A stretch of 8,932 nucleotides of DNA from the NCBI GenBank assembly GCA_030156305.1, contig JASGMZ010000139.1, positions 1 through 8,932 of the forward strand, given 5' to 3'. The stretch's first letter is position 1; the number at the start of each line of letters is the position of its first letter. Positions 6,655-8,932 of the stretch are shown here, piece after piece. Source of the DNA: Bacteroidales bacterium (GTDB lineage Bacteria; Bacteroidota; Bacteroidia; Bacteroidales; UBA12077). Made by a program: the position numbers and the translations under genes. A model generated the notes under the pieces. It was given only the letters and a program-made list of their open reading frames with translations, searched no databases and was not told the origin of the DNA.

Positions 6655-7671
6655 ATGGAAACGGTTGTTAGTGGAATAAGATCAACAGGAAACCTGCATT
6701 TAGGCAACTATTTTGGTGCATTAAAAAATTTTATAAAAATGCAGCACGAAAGTAATTGTTATTTTTTTATTGCCGATTACCATTCCCTAACTACACATCC
6801 AACTCCTGAAGATTTACATGGCAGTGTAAAACAAGTTTTGTCAGAATATTTAGCCTGCGGACTGGATCCCGAAGTGGCAACCATCTATTTACAAAGCGAT
6901 GTGCCCGAAGTAACCGAATTATATTTACTTTTAAACATGAATGCCTATGTAGGCGAGTTGGAAAGAACTACATCGTTTAAAGATAAAGTGAGGAAGCAAC
7001 CCGAAAATGTGAATGCCGGTTTGTTAACTTACCCCGTTTTAATGGCTGCGGATATTATTATCCATAATGCATCTAAGGTGCCTGTTGGCAAAGATCAGGA
7101 ACAGAACCTTGAAATGGCGCGTAAATTTGCCCGCCGTTTTAATAACATTTATAAAGTCGATTATTTTACCGAACCACAACCCTATAATTTTGGGCAAGCA
7201 CTTATAAAAGTACCCGGACTGGACGGAACTGGAAAAATGGGAAAATCGGAAGGAAATGGTATTTTTCTGTTTGATGATGCTAAAACCATCCGTAAAAAAG
7301 TAATGCGTGCAGTTACGGATAGTGGGCCTACAGAGAAAAATCAAAAAATGCCGGAACCTATTCAAAATCTTTTTACCATAATGGATATTGTTTCGGAAAA
7401 AGAAACGGTTGACTTTTTTAAAGAAAAATACAATCAATGTGAAATCCGTTACGGCGATATGAAAAAACAACTGGCCGAAGATATTATTAATTTTACCACC
7501 CCCATCCGCGAACGCATTCTTGAAATCTCTTCGGATGACCAATATCTAAGCAAAGTAGTTAAAACAGGTGCAGAGAAAGCTCGCGCCAGTGCTTCTAAAA
7601 CACTAAAAGAAGTTAGAGAAATAATCGGGTTTAAACCTTTTGTAACTAATCAGTATGAACATACAAAATAA
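6655..7671 (+). CDS. trpS: Tryptophanyl-tRNA synthetase
   Basis: A class I synthetase that charges tRNA(Trp) with tryptophan using ATP. Length from ATG 6655 is 338 residues, normal for bacterial TrpS. Signatures: the HIGH-type motif HLGN at 15-18 in TGNLHLGNYFGAL, the tryptophan-pocket region YPVLMAADI (126-134), VGKDQEQNLEMAR (144-156), and the second signature KMGKS (194-198), a variant of KMSKS, followed by EGN. The start at 6655 is preferred over an in-frame TTG at 6574: it opens with the conserved MExVVSGIRSTGNLHLGN, lies downstream of an exact -7 box at 6607, and the 27 extra residues from 6574 are low-complexity and unlike TrpS. No Shine-Dalgarno sequence is visible; the leader is A/T-rich. 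It is monocistronic as far as seen, and the repeat element at 7678 begins just 6 nt after the stop. Confidence 0.96.
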   Translation: METVVSGIRSTGNLHLGNYFGALKNFIKMQHESNCYFFIADYHSLTTHPTPEDLHGSVKQVLSEYLACGLDPEVATIYLQSDVPEVTELYLLLNMNAYVGELERTTSFKDKVRKQPENVNAGLLTYPVLMAADIIIHNASKVPVGKDQEQNLEMARKFARRFNNIYKVDYFTEPQPYNFGQALIKVPGLDGTGKMGKSEGNGIFLFDDAKTIRKKVMRAVTDSGPTEKNQKMPEPIQNLFTIMDIVSEKETVDFFKEKYNQCEIRYGDMKKQLAEDIINFTTPIRERILEISSDDQYLSKVVKTGAEKARASASKTLKEVREIIGFKPFVTNQYEHTK

Positions 7672-7756
7672 TTGCTCACCGCAAAGACGAAAAGTCGCAA
7701 AGTTTAAAAATTTATTTATTGATCTGTTAATATCATTAATTGATAGTACTGGATCA

Positions 7757-7784
7757 GTTAATAACGGTTAATAAATGTTAATAA
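7757..7784. repeat. Three GTTAATAA direct repeats, 10-bp period
   Basis: GTTAATAA occurs at 7757-7764, 7767-7774 and 7777-7784, each separated by 2 nt, i.e. exactly one helical turn apart. A near copy GTTAATAT lies at 7726-7733, and the inverted form TTATTAAC at 7889-7896 in the right middle arm. The phasing would put all copies on one face of the DNA, as for protein-binding iterons, but origin of replication genes are absent nearby. Confidence 0.6.
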
Positions 7785-7812
7785 GGGTTCCGTATTTAAC
7801 TTAAAATAATCA

Positions 7813-7877
7813 AACCATATAAGGAATATAAGGGATTATAAGAAAAACTTATATGACCTTATATGCCTTATATGGTT
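7813..7877. repeat. 65-nt strong hairpin with phased CTTATATG repeats
   Basis: The left arm 7813-7833 pairs with the right arm 7857-7877 at 20 of 21 positions. After a 3-nt unpaired step a second stem TATAAG (7837-7842) / CTTATA (7848-7853) closes on an AAAAA loop. The right arm consists of CTTATATG at 7848, 7858 and 7867, and the left of ATATAAG-like copies, at 9-10 bp spacing. It lacks a U-run, so it is not a typical intrinsic terminator. Confidence 0.7.
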
Positions 7878-7978
7878 CAAAACAACCGTTATTAACTGTC
7901 TATGTACCCAATTCATCTTTTTTTCCATTTCTTCGCGTCTTTGCGTCTCCGCGGTAAAAATTTATGCGACTGAATAGT

Positions 7979-8083
7979 TACAAAACTAACAGCCATAACA
8001 ATCATTCCGAATATTAAACCATAAATGGACAAATGATGTTCACCATATTCTCTAACTGCCGGCAAAAGTTCATCGACAAAAGT
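7979..8083 (-). pseudogene. C-terminal remnant of a ZIP/ZupT-type metal transporter
   Basis: The minus strand reads FVDELLPAVREYG followed by HLSIYGLIFGMIVMAVSFV, resembling the last part of the ZIP family: VDEL(M/L)P, then (S/x)YG, then a GMxVM(G/A)xS hydrophobic segment. VDEL(M/L)P lies in the metal-lined transmembrane helix of these zinc/iron transporters. In this frame a TGA codon at 8084-8086 lies immediately upstream, so only about 35 codons of the family's ~250-270 remain. The frame continues past the transporter homology to a stop at 7913, through the repeat arm, so the native end is lost or altered. The break at 8083 falls in an imperfect 14-bp tandem repeat (8059-8072 and 8073-8086). 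Family recognition is from memory of the motif, not a search; a weak resemblance of the frame above the break to ZIP (IIVCGLELL) leaves open a frameshift from duplication. Confidence 0.7.
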
Positions 8084-8156
8084 TCAAGACCGCATACAAT
8101 TATGCCTTGAATGATTTTGAGAAAATATTTGGTGGTACTTTGTGTATTAACCCGGT

Positions 8157-8170
8157 CTGCCGTCAGGCAG
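8157..8170. repeat. Short GC-rich hairpin
   Basis: CTGCC-GTCA-GGCAG is a 5-bp stem with a 4-nt loop. It stands out in AT-rich surroundings as a local GC peak. It resembles short palindromes of the CCTGCC...GGCAGG type scattered in many bacterial intergenic regions, but I make no family claim. No U-run follows. Confidence 0.5.
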
Positions 8171-8236
8171 GTTTGTGATACGTTGTGAAACTTGTAAAAG
8201 ACATGCGGATTTTAGGTTTATAATTAATACGCTGAG

Positions 8237-8310
8237 TTACGCAAAGAGAGTAAAAGAAACGCAAAGATTTCTTAGCGAAACTTTGTTAATCTTGGCGACC
8301 CTCTGCGTAA
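8237..8310. repeat. Inverted-repeat element with ACGCAAAG motifs
   Basis: TTACGCA (8237-8243) pairs perfectly with TGCGTAA (8304-8310). An inner stem CGCAAAGATT (8260-8269) pairs with AATCTTGGCG (8288-8297) at 9 of 10 positions. ACGCAAAG appears twice (8239 and 8259 regions), as in the outer arms of the element at 7678-7955, so the two elements may belong to related intergenic repeats. The 72-codon open frame across it is an artefact of the repeat. Confidence 0.65.
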
Positions 8311-8404
8311 AAAAATATTCAGTTAATGATATGATAGGAAACAACGAAATAAAAATTAAAAAAATAAATATACTACAAATGGTTATAAACTGAACTTTTT
8401 ACCA

Positions 8405-8478
8405 CGTCATTGCGAGGAGGAACGACGAAGCAATCTGTTTTAATATTAAGAGATTGCTTCATTTCATTCGCAATGACG
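8405..8478. repeat. CGTCATTGCGA-type palindromic repeat
   Basis: A hairpin with perfect outer arms CGTCATTGCGA (8405-8415) / TCGCAATGACG (8468-8478) and a perfect inner stem GAAGCAATCT (8427-8436) / AGATTGCTTC (8451-8460), with an AT-rich 14-nt loop. The CGTCATTGCGAGG...GAAGCAATC sequence is a dispersed palindromic repeat I recognise from many unrelated bacterial genomes. It separates the SdaA remnant from the rest of the intergenic stretch. Confidence 0.8.
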
Positions 8479-8510
8479 AATAAGAAATAAAAGCTCAGAT
8501 TATGCCCTCT

Positions 8511-8585
8511 CACAGTATGGCTACTCGAAGGCCCATATCCTATTTTATATAATTCCCGAATTGATTGCATATCATTTATTGGCAT
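8511..8585 (-). pseudogene. sdaA: N-terminal remnant of L-serine ammonia-lyase (SdaA)
   Basis: From ATG 8585 or 8570 the minus strand reads MQSIRELYKIGYGPSSSHTV, which matches the start of single-chain, iron-sulfur L-serine dehydratases (usual form: M-SIRELY-IG-GPSSSHTMGP). These deaminate serine to pyruvate and ammonia. The match stops after SHTV: the family's next GP is replaced by RGHNLS, and the frame runs through the hairpin repeat to a stop at 8373. Only about 25 of ~400 codons are left, so this is a truncated gene, not a functional enzyme. It lies 47 nt downstream of the GNAT gene in the same direction. Missing residues include the cysteine ligands of the cluster. Confidence 0.7.
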
Positions 8586-8632
8586 GCTAATATAATAAAT
8601 GTCTTCTTATCTGAAATCAGTAAATAAATAAA

Positions 8633-8932
8633 TTAAACATTGACTTTTTTCGCTCTCTCAAAAGGTTTATTCCGGTCGAAAAGATATCGATAGGTAACAT
8701 GGGTTTTTAAAATATGTGCTCCCACCTGATCGACAACTTTCATCATAGACGGATTAAAATCACCGATCCAGTTAAATTGGAGATGCTTATACGGGAAATT
8801 TTTTCCCAGGGCTACATCAGCAAAGGCCATTATAATACCTCCTTCAACACCCTTGCCCTGATGTTCGGGTACTACGCCAAAAATCAAACCAAGAACCGTA
8901 TCGCATTCACCTTTTTTCTTGTAGTATAAAAA
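8633..8932 (-). CDS. GNAT-family N-acetyltransferase, N-terminus off window
   Basis: A partial acetyltransferase of the GNAT superfamily; the frame is open to the window edge at 8932, so only the last 99 residues are present. In window numbering the acetyl-CoA-binding motif A is VVPEHQGKGVEGG (20-32), with the Q-x-x-G-x-G/A pattern of the pyrophosphate loop. It is followed by a helix, then WIGDFNPSMMKVVDQVGA (55-72), and the C-terminal KTHVTYRYLFDR (76-87). The N-P-x-M...G-A pattern resembles the YghO-like acetyltransferases seen in Bacteroidota; the substrate is unknown. A TTG at 8885-8887 sits inside motif A's beta strand and is not a true start. It precedes the sdaA remnant in the same direction, so the two could once have been adjacent genes. 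Confidence 0.85.
   Translation of the reverse strand, partial: FLYYKKKGECDTVLGLIFGVVPEHQGKGVEGGIIMAFADVALGKNFPYKHLQFNWIGDFNPSMMKVVDQVGAHILKTHVTYRYLFDRNKPFERAKKVNV

Larger units (their letters stand above)
7678..7955. repeat. ~278-bp nested inverted-repeat intergenic element
   Basis: Three nested levels of symmetry. The outermost arms, 7678-7702 and 7931-7955, begin ACCGCAAAGACG and end CTCCGCGGT; they pair as an inverted repeat at 20 of 25 positions. The middle arms are a perfect 15-bp pair, CAGTTAATAACGGTT (7755-7769) with AACCGTTATTAACTG (7884-7898). The innermost is a long hairpin at 7813-7877. The outer arms resemble 'CGCAAAGACGCAAAG' repeats that recur widely in Bacteroidota intergenic DNA, which is known generally but not tested here. 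No transposase is inside, so if mobile it would be a non-autonomous (MITE-like) element. The right arm overlaps the tail of the ZIP remnant's open frame. Confidence 0.75.
7672..8632. other. 961-bp stretch without an intact gene
   Basis: Between trpS and the GNAT gene I see no complete protein gene, tRNA or transposase. It contains, in order, a nested palindromic element (7678-7955), a ZIP transporter C-terminal remnant (minus), a short GC-rich hairpin (8157-8170), a second inverted repeat (8237-8310), a third (8405-8478), and an SdaA N-terminal remnant (minus). Open frames of 70-72 codons run across the repeats and are not credible genes. A plus-strand frame at 8083-8178 (reading KTAYNYALNDFEKIFGG at its start) looks slightly protein-like but is too short to name. 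Confidence 0.8.

Noticed and set aside
7039..7542. 167-codon minus-strand frame inside trpS
   Set aside because: Antisense shadow of a well-supported synthetase; composition rich in F, H and R with no domain.
7757..7784. GTTAATAA repeats as replication-origin iterons
   Set aside because: No rep/dnaA gene or DnaA-box cluster nearby; only three copies, inside a palindromic element.
8175..8393. 72-codon plus-strand frame
   Set aside because: Runs through the 8237-8310 inverted repeat and AT-rich tail; its protein reads as translated repeat.
8318..8394. TTCAGTT/AACTGAA inverted repeat 63 nt apart
   Set aside because: Only 7 bp in AT-rich DNA with a long spacer; expected by chance.
7678..8478. 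CRISPR array
   Set aside because: The repeats are palindromic elements of different sequence, without regularly spaced identical units and unique spacers, and no cas gene is present.
8714..8929. 71-codon plus-strand frame opposite the GNAT gene
   Set aside because: The minus-strand frame has recognisable GNAT motifs; this is its antisense shadow.

Overview
The window reads as an accessory-edge piece of an AT-rich Bacteroidota chromosome. Three things point there: a DUF4834-type small membrane protein, a TrpS with the KMGKS signature and AT-rich leaders lacking a Shine-Dalgarno sequence, and promoter boxes of the Bacteroidota type (TAnnTTTG). A marine or sediment Bacteroidales/Marinilabiliales-like host is a guess only.

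Layout. Positions 1-181 hold no supported gene but contain a small nested hairpin. A 528-residue AspT/YidE-type transporter (182-1768, +) converges on a 270-residue M48 zinc-protease lipoprotein (1850-2662, -). A 283-bp divergent spacer follows, then a 1021-residue exported protein (2946-6011, +) that appears to join an HExxH peptidase domain, a PD40/TolB-like propeller and an Omp85-like barrel. It ends 4 bp from the tail of a two-gene minus-strand unit, gatC then a DUF4834 gene (6556-6016). Divergent from gatC is trpS (6655-7671, +). The gatC/trpS spacer holds two abutting, oppositely directed -7 boxes sharing the palindrome TTTTGCAAAA.

From 7672 to 8632 there is no intact gene. This stretch contains a roughly 278-bp nested inverted-repeat element, two more hairpin repeats (8237-8310 and 8405-8478), a short GC-rich hairpin, and two gene remnants, both minus strand: the C-terminus of a ZIP/ZupT-type metal transporter and the first ~25 codons of an L-serine ammonia-lyase (SdaA). 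Neither remnant continues as an intact gene. The window ends inside a GNAT acetyltransferase gene (8633-8932, -) whose N-terminus lies off the edge.

Functionally, the first half is cell-envelope biology (a transporter and two exported metalloproteases, the latter divergently arranged). The middle is translation (GatC for tRNA-dependent amidation, TrpS for Trp-tRNA charging). The last kilobase looks like a repeat-rich site of gene loss. I found no CRISPR array, tRNA, rRNA, complete insertion sequence or defence system. The most unusual items are the peptidase-propeller-barrel fusion, the 7678-7955 element with its ~10-bp-phased short repeats, and the two gene remnants among the hairpin repeats.
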